Assembly: GCF_017874615.1 (NCBI RefSeq)
Contig: NZ_JAGIKV010000032.1
Span: 1-64,000, forward strand
DNA from: Paenibacillus xylanexedens
Lineage (GTDB): Bacteria; Bacillota; Bacilli; Paenibacillales; Paenibacillaceae
DNA length: 64,000 nt
Direction: 5' to 3'
Shown: piece after piece, positions 1 through 8,928 of the stretch
Layout of the letters: each line of letters begins with the position of its first letter
How positions within the stretch are numbered: the stretch's first letter is position 1
Position numbers and translations under genes: made by a program
The notes under the pieces: generated by a model
Told to the model about the DNA's origin: nothing
Database searches by the model: none
Seen by the model: only the letters and a program-made list of their open reading frames with translations

Positions 1-94
1 CCGCAGGAAGAAGAACATCGGAAAGCCGTATGAGGGAAAACCTCACGTACGGTTTGATGAGGAGGGGCTGGGATTACCCAGCCTCTTACTCTAC
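1..94 (+). mobile_element. 3' end of a group II intron (domains V and VI)
   Basis: Positions 23-55 fold as a group II intron domain V. Nine pairs (23-31 with 47-55) contain the AGC triad at 24-26 and a G-U pair (25/53). An AC bulge lies at 45-46. A four-pair distal stem (32-35 with 41-44) closes on a GAAAA loop. Positions 59-91 form domain VI with an unpaired A at 88 as candidate branch point, seven nucleotides from a CTAC end at 94. The intron-encoded protein and domains I-IV, if present, lie left of the window. The distal stem-loop gives a 33-nt domain V, one short of the usual 34. Confidence 0.82.
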
Positions 95-140
95 TTAAGA
101 GGAGAGATTGTCTTGTTTGCCATCTTGGGAAGGGGTATGC

Positions 141-149
141 TGATATAAT
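141..149 (+). promoter_or_regulatory. Extended -10 promoter for yaaO
   Basis: TGATATAAT matches an extended -10 element (TGnTATAAT). The hexamer 17 bases upstream is a poor -35. The site lies just after the intron end and about 115 bases before the chosen yaaO start. Confidence 0.5.
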
Positions 150-265
150 GGTATAGATCATTTGCAGTAGAGCATGTGGAGATGGGGAAGAAGGGCATTC
201 CTTGGATTAGGAAGCATTTTGAAGCGCATAGAGCGCACATTATATATGTACAGGATGGTTATTTC

Positions 266-2092
266 ATGGATCATAAAAATAAATCAAGTAGTGCCCCTTT
301 ATATGAAGCGTTGCTTGCGTATCGTGATTCGAAGCAGCGTTCTTTTCATGTGCCTGGGCATAAGAATGGACAAGCTTATCGACATTTGGTAGAACAAGCA
401 GAAGCAGTGCAACCTCCAGCTAAGGATATCGTTAATGAGGAACACCAGCATAACGGTGAGATTCAGAGTGATGCAGGAGGGGAAGTTAACCGAAAGATAG
501 AGCGATTCAGTTCAGTGGAGAAACATGGGACTGATATGGGGAGTGGGGAACGACTTAGCGATGAAGGGACTCATTCGAAAGTAGGATTGGTACCAGATCG
601 TTCATTTCTGGAGATGATGGAGATGGATGTTACGGAGATCACGGGCACCGATGATTTACATCATCCAGAAGGTGTAATCCAGGAAGCGCAGGAGCTTGCG
701 GCAGATTGTTTTGGCGCTGAGGAGAGTTTCTTCCTTGTGGGAGGCAGTACAGCAGGTAATCTGTCCCTATTGCTCACCGTGTGTGACGAGCCAAACAGTA
801 TTGTCCTGGTGCAACGGAATGTGCACAAATCTGTTATTCACGGGTTGATGCTGGCGGGCGCAAGAGCTGTATTTCTGGAGCCGTGGGTTGATCCTGCGAG
901 TGGACTTGCGGTCATGCCGTGGGTAGAGACGGTTCAGGCTGCTGTCCAGTCCTATCCTGAGGCAAAGGGCGTATTGGTCACTTTGCCCAATTATTACGGC
1001 ATGGGCGCAGATCTGACGCCCATAGCCGAGGTATGCCACGCCGCTGGCATGCCATTGCTCGTGGATGAAGCGCATGGCGCGCATTATGGGCAGCATCCGG
1101 ATCTGCCTGTCTCTGCACTGTCATGCGGAGCAGACGGTGTCGTGCAGTCGACACATAAGATGCTGACGGCTTTCACCATGGGTGCCATGCTGCACATTCA
1201 GGGACCACGGTTAAACCGGTCCCTGTTAAGGCAGCGCCTGGCCATGGTGCAGAGCTCAAGCCCATCATACCCTGTGATGGCTTCGCTTGATCTGGCGCGC
1301 CGGCTGCTGCATGTGCAGGGCGCGAACACGTTCACGGCGGGGCTCGCCGCCGTGAATGCCTTTAAGCGCGGCCTCGCGGAGCTGCCGCGCTTTCAGTTGC
1401 TGCAGCCTGCACAGCCGCTGCAGCAAGAACCGCCAGCCGGAACAGCGAAGCCGGCTGGCATGTCCGTGTCCGCTGCGCAGCAGACACGGAAGGGCTTGAC
1501 CGCGGCGGCGATGCCATCTGCCGCGGGGTATACCGCTCAGGACCCATTCAAGGCCGTCATCTATGACGGCGCAGGGGTGCTGAGCGGTTATGGGCTACAG
1601 CAGCAGCTGGAAGCATGCGGCTGTGTGCCTGAGATGAGCGACGAACGGTACGTCGTCTTGCTCTTCAGCTTGGGCTCAACGGTGCAAGATGCTCAGCACC
1701 TGTTGCAGGCTTTACACCATATCAGCTCTGCGGATGGACATGAGCTGAACCAATCAAATGCAGAGCCATCGCAACAGATTGCGAAAGTTTCTGCACATTA
1801 TATTTCCACGTGGAACAATTTACAAGAAAAAAATCGCTACTCGGAACCAATCTCCTTCACACTGCAACCGATTGTGGAGACGGATACGATCAATGTCCCG
1901 ATAGAAGAAAGCGCGGGTTGTCGATCAGCCGAGATGGTTATTCCATACCCTCCAGGGATTCCGCTTGTATATCCGGGTGAACGTATTAGTCCAACGATGG
2001 TGGCACGTATACAACTGCTGCGGGATGAGGGTGCAAAGTTTCATGGGGTATCCGATGCATCTCTACAGTCATTGAGGGTCATGAAGGAATGA
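266..2092 (+). CDS. yaaO: Orn/Lys/Arg decarboxylase family PLP enzyme (YaaO-like)
   Basis: Fold-type I PLP enzyme of the basic amino-acid decarboxylase family, 608 aa from ATG 266 (SD-like AGGATGG eight bases upstream); GTG 176 or ATG 182 are open in-frame alternatives. Seen: HVPGHKNG near the N-terminus, LVGGSTAGN, VDEAHGAHYG, and STHKML with the predicted Schiff-base lysine Lys298. It is longer than the roughly 480-aa B. subtilis YaaO. About 75 hydrophilic residues are inserted after HVPGHKNG, and an Ala/Gln/Pro-rich stretch precedes the C-terminal domain. The second half (about 1030-1700) is markedly richer in G/C-ending codons. The substrate cannot be told from sequence. It sits before tmk as in B. 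subtilis, but a holin-like pair intervenes. Confidence 0.85.
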   Translation: MDHKNKSSSAPLYEALLAYRDSKQRSFHVPGHKNGQAYRHLVEQAEAVQPPAKDIVNEEHQHNGEIQSDAGGEVNRKIERFSSVEKHGTDMGSGERLSDEGTHSKVGLVPDRSFLEMMEMDVTEITGTDDLHHPEGVIQEAQELAADCFGAEESFFLVGGSTAGNLSLLLTVCDEPNSIVLVQRNVHKSVIHGLMLAGARAVFLEPWVDPASGLAVMPWVETVQAAVQSYPEAKGVLVTLPNYYGMGADLTPIAEVCHAAGMPLLVDEAHGAHYGQHPDLPVSALSCGADGVVQSTHKMLTAFTMGAMLHIQGPRLNRSLLRQRLAMVQSSSPSYPVMASLDLARRLLHVQGANTFTAGLAAVNAFKRGLAELPRFQLLQPAQPLQQEPPAGTAKPAGMSVSAAQQTRKGLTAAAMPSAAGYTAQDPFKAVIYDGAGVLSGYGLQQQLEACGCVPEMSDERYVVLLFSLGSTVQDAQHLLQALHHISSADGHELNQSNAEPSQQIAKVSAHYISTWNNLQEKNRYSEPISFTLQPIVETDTINVPIEESAGCRSAEMVIPYPPGIPLVYPGERISPTMVARIQLLRDEGAKFHGVSDASLQSLRVMKE

Positions 2093-2623
2093 AGGGAACA
2101 CATGAAGATCTGAATTGCATTCACCAATAGGTAGGCAATATGACCAATACGAATTGCGATACCGGACCCTACACATGTGAGGGTCTCTTGGTCATTAATC
2201 CACTTGCTAGGGTGTGTCTTCAAACTCAGGGCTGCAATACGTTGAAGGATGTCAGGGTCCAACATCTTGAAGTCTAGGCTCGCTGATCCTGGCGAATTGT
2301 CCAGACGATTTTCTAAGGAACCGAGGACGTCTTATTTAGCCTTCGAGTCCTCCTTTTATTTTGTAAGGAACCTGAGACACGTTATTAGCCAAATTCACCT
2401 AACAAACACGCTGTAAACGGCTGGTTATTCCAATATAGCGTGTTTCAGATTCCTTAGATTGCTGCGGGCGCTTCAAATCGCTGAATAAGACGTCACAGGG
2501 TCGTTAGCGCTCCCGCTCCATGCTCTGCTCCAGACACGTTCAGTTACGTTCCGGCTTTCGGCAGGTATGAAGACACGCTCTAGTTCAACTTATAGAGATA
2601 GACATAAGAAAGAAGGGAACACT
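2093..2623. other. Intergenic region with repeat cluster
   Basis: About 530 bases without a convincing gene. A minus-strand frame (2041-2265) runs back into yaaO and has no recognisable product. The middle holds the repeats listed at 2311-2495. The last 60 bases before TTG 2624 could be read as an N-terminal extension of the next gene from ATG 2567, but the ribosome binding site favours the TTG. Confidence 0.5.
2311..2495. repeat. Cluster of direct and inverted ~27-bp repeats
   Basis: Two direct copies of a TAAGGAACC-beginning motif start at about 2313 and 2363. A third, inverted copy lies at 2434-2459 (reverse complement reads AATCTAAGGAATCTGAAACA). Also, 2326-2340 (GACGTCTTATTTAGC) is matched by its inverse at 2480-2494 with one mismatch, so the block can fold back on itself. 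This resembles a small non-coding interspersed repeat or the ends of a miniature element. Copy number elsewhere cannot be seen here. Confidence 0.6.
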
Positions 2624-3052
2624 TTGGGTATTCCGCTAAAAAAATATACAGGAATAGTCCTGCAAGTTTTGTTGATGTACGGTTTTTATTGGATCGGAAA
2701 CTTGATTCAAGCTGTATTACATCTGCCGTTAACAGGCAGTATTGTGGGCATGCTGGTATTGTTTGTCACCATTCAACTGGGATGGATCAAAATGAGCTGG
2801 GGAGAAGAAGGGTCGACGTGGCTTCAATCTCATCTGCAATTGTTGTTCATCCCGCCAACTGTGGGCATTATTAATCACTTTGATTTTTTTAGAGCCAACA
2901 CATTGTTATTGGTTCTGGGTTTGATCGTTAGCACATTAATCACATGTCTGATATCTGCCAAATTAAGTGAGTGGCTTATGACATGGAGATCGTCTCATTC
3001 AGGCAAAAAGGAGGCGATCACTTGTCAGCATTCATCCTCGGAATTGGAATGA
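2624..3052 (+). CDS. CidA/LrgA family holin-like protein
   Basis: Small integral membrane protein of the CidA/LrgA family (142 aa from TTG 2624), which controls murein hydrolase activity and programmed lysis or metabolite export. Four hydrophobic segments are visible, with the family motif LPLTGSIVGMLVLF near residues 35-48. The start is TTG with AGAAGGGA five to six bases upstream. An in-frame ATG 2567 would add a hydrophilic N-terminus of 19 residues and has no good SD. It overlaps the following lrgB-like gene by 31 bases, so the two are translationally linked. CidA and LrgA cannot be separated by eye. Confidence 0.85.
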   Translation: MGIPLKKYTGIVLQVLLMYGFYWIGNLIQAVLHLPLTGSIVGMLVLFVTIQLGWIKMSWGEEGSTWLQSHLQLLFIPPTVGIINHFDFFRANTLLLVLGLIVSTLITCLISAKLSEWLMTWRSSHSGKKEAITCQHSSSELE

Positions 3053-3714
3053 TCGCGCTAACCATCGCTGTATATATTCCAGCCACTCGTCTATATAAAA
3101 GGCTGAAATGGCCGATCCTTATGCCTGTACTCACAACGACTGCCATACTGATCCTGATTTTGGTGATCTCCGGTATAAAGCTGGATACGTACATGCTGGG
3201 TGGCAAATGGATACAGGAGCTTTTGGGCCCAGCAGTTGTATCTCTCGCCTTTCCCTTGTCCAGACATCTGCATGTGCTGAAGCAAAATATCATTCCAATT
3301 GTGGGTGGAACAATCGGAGGCAGTATTACAGGTATCGCTACAGGCGCTTTAATCGCCATTCTGCTCGGCTATCCGCAAGAGATGGTCATCGCTTTATTGC
3401 CAAAATCAGTGACAACTCCTGTGGCTATTCAACTCGCTAATCAGGTTGGGGGGAATGCCTCATTCACATCGCTGTTTGTGATGATTGCAGGATTCTCAGG
3501 GATATTATTGGGGCCGATGCTCTTGAAATGGGCCAAGGTCCGCAGTAAACATGCCTATGGAATTGGACTGGGTTCAGCATCTCATGCCCTCGGCATGGCA
3601 AGGTCTTTTGAATATGGAGAGAATGCGGTAGCCCTCAGTTCAGTTTCCATGATTGTCAGTGCTATTGCCGGATCAATTATGCTTCCATTATGGGTATGGA
3701 TTATCTACGGTTGA
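3022..3714 (+). CDS. CidB/LrgB family membrane protein
   Basis: Partner of the preceding holin-like protein: a 230-aa polytopic membrane protein of the CidB/LrgB family. Typical conserved pieces are seen: AGPAVVSLAFPL-like text (LLGPAVVSLAFPL), PKSVTTPVAIQLANQVGG, and GIGLGSASHALGMARS. Start is TTG 3022 with a strong AAAAAGGAGG seven bases before it, lying inside the end of the upstream gene. An upstream in-frame ATG (2971) would lie in the other gene's coding sequence and lacks such a site. It probably acts in cell lysis control or small organic acid export together with the upstream gene. Confidence 0.87.
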   Translation: MSAFILGIGMIALTIAVYIPATRLYKRLKWPILMPVLTTTAILILILVISGIKLDTYMLGGKWIQELLGPAVVSLAFPLSRHLHVLKQNIIPIVGGTIGGSITGIATGALIAILLGYPQEMVIALLPKSVTTPVAIQLANQVGGNASFTSLFVMIAGFSGILLGPMLLKWAKVRSKHAYGIGLGSASHALGMARSFEYGENAVALSSVSMIVSAIAGSIMLPLWVWIIYG

Positions 3715-3736
3715 ACGCTTTACTTTGTTGTTCATG

Positions 3737-3765
3737 TTGGAGTAACCGCTGACCTATAGTATGAT
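3737..3765 (+). promoter_or_regulatory. Sigma-A promoter ahead of tmk
   Basis: TTGGAG (3737-3742), 17 bases, TATGAT (3760-3765). It lies in the gap between lrgB and tmk, about 165 bases upstream of the tmk start. Confidence 0.5.
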
Positions 3766-3931
3766 AGAAAGAAACAAGCTTGTATGATCTTGGTGTTATT
3801 AATACGTACCGATATAGCTGTAGCTATACACCTCTGGGCGGGGGATATCATATCTTATAGCAAGAGGGTCTAAGCATATTCAATTACAGTAGCAATAGAT
3901 GCAATTATCGACATAGAAAGCAGGGAAGCAT

Positions 3932-4579
3932 ATGCAGGGCAGAGGTAAATTCATTACGCTGGAAGGGGGAGAGGGTTCCGGTAAAACAACGATGATCGGT
4001 AGATTAGGTTCTTATTTTGAAGAACGGGGTATACCCTACGTAGTTACGCGAGAGCCTGGTGGAATTGAGATTGCGGAGAAAATACGTTCAATTATTCTGG
4101 ACCCTCTTCATACGGCAATGGATGCTCGAACCGAAGCGCTATTGTATGCAGCTGCACGCAGCCAGCATCTGGCGGAGAAAGTAGAGCCTGCGCTGAGAGC
4201 TGGAAAAGCAGTCATCTGTGACCGATTTGTCGATAGTAGTCTGGTCTATCAAGGATACGCCCGTGGACTCGGGATAGAGAATGTATGGGCCATTAATCGT
4301 TTTGCGATTGGTGATCTCATGCCGGATGTGACCTTATATCTGGACATTGAGCCTGAAGTGGGGCTTGCCCGGATCGACGCTCATGATGGCCGCGAAGTGA
4401 ACCGTCTGGATCTGGAAAATCTGGAGTTTCACCGTAAAGTGCGAGAGGGTTACTTCCTATTAAAAGAGCAGTTCCCGGAACGGATCAGAGTTATCGATGC
4501 TTCCATGAAGCAGGAGGATGTCTTGGCAGCAATGATTTTGTCGCTGGAGACAGGGATTTTGAAGGATTTTGACGAGTAA
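3932..4579 (+). CDS. tmk: Thymidylate kinase
   Basis: Phosphorylates dTMP to dTDP with ATP (cytosolic, dTTP synthesis). It is 215 aa, the usual length. P-loop GGEGSGKTT lies near residue 11, the dTMP-binding TREPGG near 40, and [16 protein letters not shown] with the DR motif and LID region near 95-110. ATG 3932 follows AGCAGGGAAGC. As in B. subtilis it is followed by darA (yaaQ), yaaR and holB. Confidence 0.96.
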   Translation: MQGRGKFITLEGGEGSGKTTMIGRLGSYFEERGIPYVVTREPGGIEIAEKIRSIILDPLHTAMDARTEALLYAAARSQHLAEKVEPALRAGKAVICDRFVDSSLVYQGYARGLGIENVWAINRFAIGDLMPDVTLYLDIEPEVGLARIDAHDGREVNRLDLENLEFHRKVREGYFLLKEQFPERIRVIDASMKQEDVLAAMILSLETGILKDFDE

Positions 4580-4594
4580 TTGTCTAATATATAG

Positions 4595-4969
<375 letters not shown>

Positions 4970-5313
4970 TTAAACCTATTGCATGGATCTCGTGAGGGTC
5001 CTTCATGATCGATAGCATGTTGGAAACGATGGATGCAAGAAGAGTTAACAGAGTTCGTGCGTGCCACTTACGGAACGCCTTTTTTGACGAGAAAAATCAG
5101 CATACTCTTTCCGGATGAGCATTTCCCAGCTGGGGGAATGGTTCATTTCGGAAAGAGGTTGACTACAAAGAACTAGTCCTTGATGGTGATGTGTATCTAC
5201 CATTATATATAGAGTGTGATCAGCATATATAAAAGCCTCATTCTCACGCACAGGCGCAACGCGCACTGTGCTGATGGGCGATTAGCTAACTATGATAGAA
5301 AGCAGGCGTATCC
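4970..5313 (+). pseudogene. Gap holding a possible frameshifted small ORF
   Basis: This 344-base gap has no intact gene. One frame from ATG 5033 reads MQEELTEFVRATYGTPFLTR and continues to a stop at 5174. A different frame beginning near 5150 reads KEVDYKELVLDGDVYLPLYI and ends at 5232. Both look protein-like, and joined by one frameshift near 5150 they would give about 66 residues. There is no good ribosome binding site and I recognise no family. Chance is a real alternative. Confidence 0.25.
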
Positions 5314-5757
5314 ATGAAAATCAATCCTGGATTCAGACCGATTCAGAGCGGGATCAGTTCTACTGATTCAGGTTCCAAACCGGTTCAATCCAAAAATTTC
5401 TCTGATATGATGAATCACCAGGGGGAACGGGCCTCACAAGCTGAACTGAATCGCCGGTTTAGTGAAATCCAGCTTCAGGGAGATCGCTTGGCACGTTCCA
5501 TGACGATTCGTGAACTGAAGGCGTATAAGCAACTTGTTAAAAGGTTCCTGGAAGAGACCGTTCGTCGCGGTGTATCCATGAAAGAGACAAGGGGTTGGGA
5601 TCGTCGTGGCAGAGGTAAGCGGTATAAGCTGATTGATGAAATTGACTCCGCTCTGTTATCCATGGCTGATGAATTGCTGGATACAGAAGAAGGAAAAATC
5701 TCTCTATTACAACAAGTAGGCGAAATTCGGGGGATGCTTATTAATTTAAGCTTCTGA
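5314..5757 (+). CDS. yaaR: YaaR family protein (DUF327)
   Basis: 147-aa conserved protein of the YaaR/DUF327 family, function unknown. The sequence is mostly helical and charged, with conserved text ELNRRFSEIQLQGDRLARSM, VKRFLEETVRRGVSMKE and GRGKRYKLIDEID, and an IRGMLINLSF C-terminus. No signal peptide or membrane span. ATG 5314 follows AGAAAGCAGGCG, a moderate site. It is nine bases upstream of holB, which suggests one transcript with the clamp-loader gene. Confidence 0.88.
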   Translation: MKINPGFRPIQSGISSTDSGSKPVQSKNFSDMMNHQGERASQAELNRRFSEIQLQGDRLARSMTIRELKAYKQLVKRFLEETVRRGVSMKETRGWDRRGRGKRYKLIDEIDSALLSMADELLDTEEGKISLLQQVGEIRGMLINLSF

Positions 5758-5766
5758 GGAGGAAGT

Positions 5767-6738
5767 ATGTCCTTTCAACAGATTATGGGTCAACAAGCGG
5801 CCAAGAAAATGTTACAAAGCAGTTTGAGACGTAAGGCAATAAGCCATGCGTATTTGTTTAGCGGTCCAGCTGGTAGCGGGCAACGGAAGACGGCAATTAC
5901 CTTTGCCAAGGCAATATTCTGTACAGAGCTTGAAGATGACGCTTGTGGGCAGTGTCTTGAATGTCGTAAGGTAGATCATGGTAACCATCCGGATCTAACC
6001 ATGCTTGCACCAGATGGAAACAACATTAAAATAGATCAAATCCGGGATCTGCAGCGTATCTTTTCATACCGATCAGAGGCAGGCCATCCCAAAGTATATA
6101 TTATAGAACAAGCCGAGAAAATGACGGTGCAGGCAGCAAACAGTTTGCTCAAATTTCTGGAGGAACCGCAGGTACCAGCAGTCGGCATCCTGATTACAGA
6201 TAATGGACAGGCCATGTTGCCAACGATCCGCTCACGCTCCCAATTGGTACCGTTTAGCGCACTGAATCCGGAAGAGATGCTGCAATCACTAATTGAGGAA
6301 GGGCACCCTGCCAATCTGGCTCGCTCTGCCGTCCATTTAGCGTCAGGATTGGAAGCATGTAGAGAAATTCTCCAGCAGAATTGGTTTGCAGAAATTAGAA
6401 ACGTAATGTTACAATTAGGGAAGGAGTCCCTGGGTAGAGGAAGTACATCATTGATCTCTGCACAGCAGAAGCTTTTTAAAACCGGACTCTCTGAACACCT
6501 GGACATGCTGCTCAGTTTGTTCCATCTATGGTTTAGGGACATGCTGTATGTTCAGTACGATAGGCATGAACATATCGTTTTTATAGATCAGTTAGACATG
6601 TTATCTCAGTTGGCACATACCCGCAGCACAGAGCAGTGGGTCTCCTATATGGATATGGCCGCAGCATGCAGAAAAAAATTGCGTTTCAACGTCAATGGCC
6701 AGCTTTGTCTGGAGCAATTTTTGATCGGTTTGGCATAA
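5767..6738 (+). CDS. holB: DNA polymerase III delta' subunit
   Basis: Delta' subunit of the clamp loader, which loads DnaN on DNA. 323 aa, AAA+ fold. Seen: SHAYLFSGPAGSG near residue 30; a zinc-binding cysteine cluster CTELEDDACGQCLEC (about residues 51-65); EQAEKMTVQAANSLLKFLEEP as the sensor/SRC-side region; TIRSRSQ for the arginine-finger motif. The P-loop reads GPAGSGQRKT rather than GxxGxGKT. This fits a subunit that does not itself hydrolyse ATP. GAGGAGG lies just before ATG 5767. Confidence 0.94.
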   Translation: MSFQQIMGQQAAKKMLQSSLRRKAISHAYLFSGPAGSGQRKTAITFAKAIFCTELEDDACGQCLECRKVDHGNHPDLTMLAPDGNNIKIDQIRDLQRIFSYRSEAGHPKVYIIEQAEKMTVQAANSLLKFLEEPQVPAVGILITDNGQAMLPTIRSRSQLVPFSALNPEEMLQSLIEEGHPANLARSAVHLASGLEACREILQQNWFAEIRNVMLQLGKESLGRGSTSLISAQQKLFKTGLSEHLDMLLSLFHLWFRDMLYVQYDRHEHIVFIDQLDMLSQLAHTRSTEQWVSYMDMAAACRKKLRFNVNGQLCLEQFLIGLA

Positions 6739-6855
6739 GACTGGGAGAGGGCAAAGTTAGCTCCAATCATATGCAAACGGTTATAACTTCGGCCGGTTCC
6801 CTAAGAAGACGGGGCTTCAGACGAAGTGGGGTTGGCTTACAAGGGGGTTAATTTT

Positions 6856-7656
6856 TTGTATAGTGTAGTGGGTGTCCGTTTCAAAAAAGCGGGCAAAATT
6901 TATTACTTCGATCCCCTGGACCTTCCCATTGAGAAAGAAAACTGCGTTATCGTGGAGACAGCGCGGGGGGTTGAGTACGGTAAGGTTGTCGTAGGTAAGA
7001 AGGAAGTGGGCGAGTCCGATGTGGTGTTGCCGCTGAAGAAAGTCATCCGCGTTGCGGGCGATACAGATGCCCGTGTGGTTGATGAGAACAAACGTGCAGC
7101 CAAAGAAGCATTCGGTACTTGTTTAAATAAAATCAAAGACCATGGCCTCAAAATGAAGCTGGTCGATGTGGAATTTACGTTTGATCGCAATAAAATTATA
7201 TTTTATTTTACAGCTGAAGGAAGAGTTGATTTCCGGGAGCTGGTCAAGGATCTGGCAAGCATATTCCGTACACGAATCGAGCTGAGACAGATTGGTGTAC
7301 GTGATGAAGCGAAGATGCTTGGCGGAATCGGACCTTGCGGCCGTGTGTTGTGTTGTTCTTCCTGGCTGGGAGACTTTGAGCCGGTATCAATCAAGATGGC
7401 TAAAGATCAGAGCCTGTCACTGAATCCGACGAAAATTTCAGGGTTGTGCGGAAGACTCATGTGCTGTCTGAAATTTGAGCATGATAACTATGAAAGTGTG
7501 AGAGAAGAACTGCCAGCTGTAGGCAAATTGGTCGTCACCTCATTGGGTGAAGGAAAAGTTGTCGGAATTAATGCCGGTAGCCGCACAGTCCATGTTCAAC
7601 TGTTCGACATCAGTAAAGTCAAAGAACTTCCGCTGGATGACGTCGTTATCAAGTAA
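6856..7656 (+). CDS. ricT: RicT (YaaT), Fe-S regulator of RNA processing and development
   Basis: PSP1-domain protein. With RicA (YmcA) and RicF (YlbF) it forms the Y-complex, which carries [4Fe-4S] clusters and promotes RNase Y processing, competence, biofilm and sporulation. 266 aa from TTG 6856, preceded by AAGGGGGT with seven bases between. Seen: VVGVRFKKAGKIYYFDP at the start and the cysteine-rich segments GPCGRVLCCSSWL and SGLCGRLMCCLKFEHDNY. The frame is open back to 6826, but the family N-terminus begins at the TTG. Followed by yabA, as in B. subtilis. Confidence 0.93.
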   Translation: MYSVVGVRFKKAGKIYYFDPLDLPIEKENCVIVETARGVEYGKVVVGKKEVGESDVVLPLKKVIRVAGDTDARVVDENKRAAKEAFGTCLNKIKDHGLKMKLVDVEFTFDRNKIIFYFTAEGRVDFRELVKDLASIFRTRIELRQIGVRDEAKMLGGIGPCGRVLCCSSWLGDFEPVSIKMAKDQSLSLNPTKISGLCGRLMCCLKFEHDNYESVREELPAVGKLVVTSLGEGKVVGINAGSRTVHVQLFDISKVKELPLDDVVIK

Positions 7657-7684
7657 ACCATAAAGGTTGCTTCGGGGTGGAAAC

Positions 7685-8053
7685 TTGGAAAAGAAAAATC
7701 TGTTTACGCACATTCATGAAATGGAAACCCAACTGGGTCAGTTGCACGGTGATTTAGGAGAGTTAAAAATGATTGTGAAGGAGCTGCTTGAGGATAATCA
7801 GCGGCTTACCATCGAGAATGAGCAGTTACGCAAACTGCTCAAACGTGAGGCTCCGGCAGATCTGCCGATCTCCTCAGCACTCGCTCCTGTAGCAAGACCA
7901 GCAGGTCCGGCTACAGGCGAGGATGTTGTGGGTGAAGGGTATGATAATCTGGCCAGGTTGTATCACGAAGGCTTCCATATCTGCAACGTCTATTATGGAC
8001 ATTTGCGGACGGAAGGCGATTGTCTGTTCTGCCTGTCTTTTTTGAATAAATGA
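7685..8053 (+). CDS. yabA: Replication initiation control protein YabA
   Basis: Negative regulator of DnaA-dependent initiation; links DnaA to the sliding clamp DnaN. 122 aa from TTG 7685 behind GGGGTGG. The N-terminal half is a leucine-zipper-like coiled coil (residues about 5-60, ending [12 protein letters not shown]). A variable Pro/Ala linker follows. The C-terminus [19 protein letters not shown] supplies the zinc ligands (His and three Cys) that the family needs for tetramer formation and partner binding. A terminator follows directly. Confidence 0.93.
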   Translation: MEKKNLFTHIHEMETQLGQLHGDLGELKMIVKELLEDNQRLTIENEQLRKLLKREAPADLPISSALAPVARPAGPATGEDVVGEGYDNLARLYHEGFHICNVYYGHLRTEGDCLFCLSFLNK

Positions 8054-8057
8054 AGTG

Positions 8058-8085
8058 ACCGTAGGGATCCCCTACGGTTTTTTTT
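8058..8085 (+). terminator. Intrinsic terminator after yabA
   Basis: Perfect 9-bp stem (8058-8066 with 8070-8078, ACCGTAGGG / CCCTACGGT), 3-base loop, then eight T. Confidence 0.92.
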
Positions 8086-8148
8086 CAAGGTTATAAACCT
8101 AAACTAAACGAACATGAGATATAGAGTACCGGAGGATGAGCGTAACAT

Positions 8149-8928
8149 ATGAAAGCAAATGAAGTTGTGTTACATGAGTCAGAGCGGATTGATGATCTGC
8201 TCTCTCATGATCTGAGAATCATTCAAAGTGATGAAGTGTTTAGTTTTTCGATGGATGCCGTATTATTAGCCCGGTTTGCTTCCGTACCTAAACGGGGTCG
8301 TGTACTTGATTTGTGTACGGGTAACGGGGTGGTTCCCATTTTGCTTACAACGCGTACGCAGGCTAGTCTGGAAGGGATCGAGATTCAGCCACGTTTGGCT
8401 GATATGGCGCGTCGCAGTGTGCAATTAAATGCGTTGGATGAGTTGATTATGATTCGTGAAGGTGATTTGCGAGAATTGGTGAAAGAAACAGGACATGCTG
8501 TATACGATGCAATAACGGTTAATCCTCCATACATGCCTCTGAATGGCAGTGATCTCAAGATGAACACACATCAGGCCATGGCACGTCATGAGATCGGATG
8601 TACCCTGGAAGAAGTGATTCAGGCTTGCAGTCGACTTGTACGTAATGGCGGTAAAGTATCGATGGTACATCGTCCGCAGCGCCTTGCAGAGATTATCTCG
8701 CTCATGCGCGAATATAAGCTGGAACCAAAACGGATTCGGATGGTACATCCCCGTGCTCATTTGGAAGCCAACATGGTGTTAATTGAAGGAATGAAAGATG
8801 GTAAACCCGAAGTAAGGATGCTTCCTCCACTCATTGTCTACAATGAAGAGGGGAAATACTGCGAAGAGATTATGGATATTTACTATGGTCAGCAACATGC
8901 TGAGTGTACTACGAAAGGAGGGCTTTAG
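8149..8928 (+). CDS. yabB: tRNA1(Val) adenine-37 N6-methyltransferase family protein (YabB)
   Basis: Class I SAM-dependent methyltransferase related to TrmN6/YfiC. 259 aa. SAM-binding motif VLDLCTGNGVVPIL lies near residue 49, and the N6-amino methyltransferase signature NPPYMPL near 125. The start ATG 8149 follows GGAGGATGAGCG. Stop at 8926-8928 abuts the rsmI ATG at 8929, so the two RNA methyltransferases are in one operon. The B. subtilis order has a GIY-YIG gene (yazA) between them, which is absent here. The exact tRNA target is inferred from family only. Confidence 0.88.
   Translation: MKANEVVLHESERIDDLLSHDLRIIQSDEVFSFSMDAVLLARFASVPKRGRVLDLCTGNGVVPILLTTRTQASLEGIEIQPRLADMARRSVQLNALDELIMIREGDLRELVKETGHAVYDAITVNPPYMPLNGSDLKMNTHQAMARHEIGCTLEEVIQACSRLVRNGGKVSMVHRPQRLAEIISLMREYKLEPKRIRMVHPRAHLEANMVLIEGMKDGKPEVRMLPPLIVYNEEGKYCEEIMDIYYGQQHAECTTKGGL

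Noticed and set aside
2041-2265. 74-aa minus-strand frame after yaaO
   Set aside because: Runs into the yaaO 3' end; no recognised family or convincing start signal.
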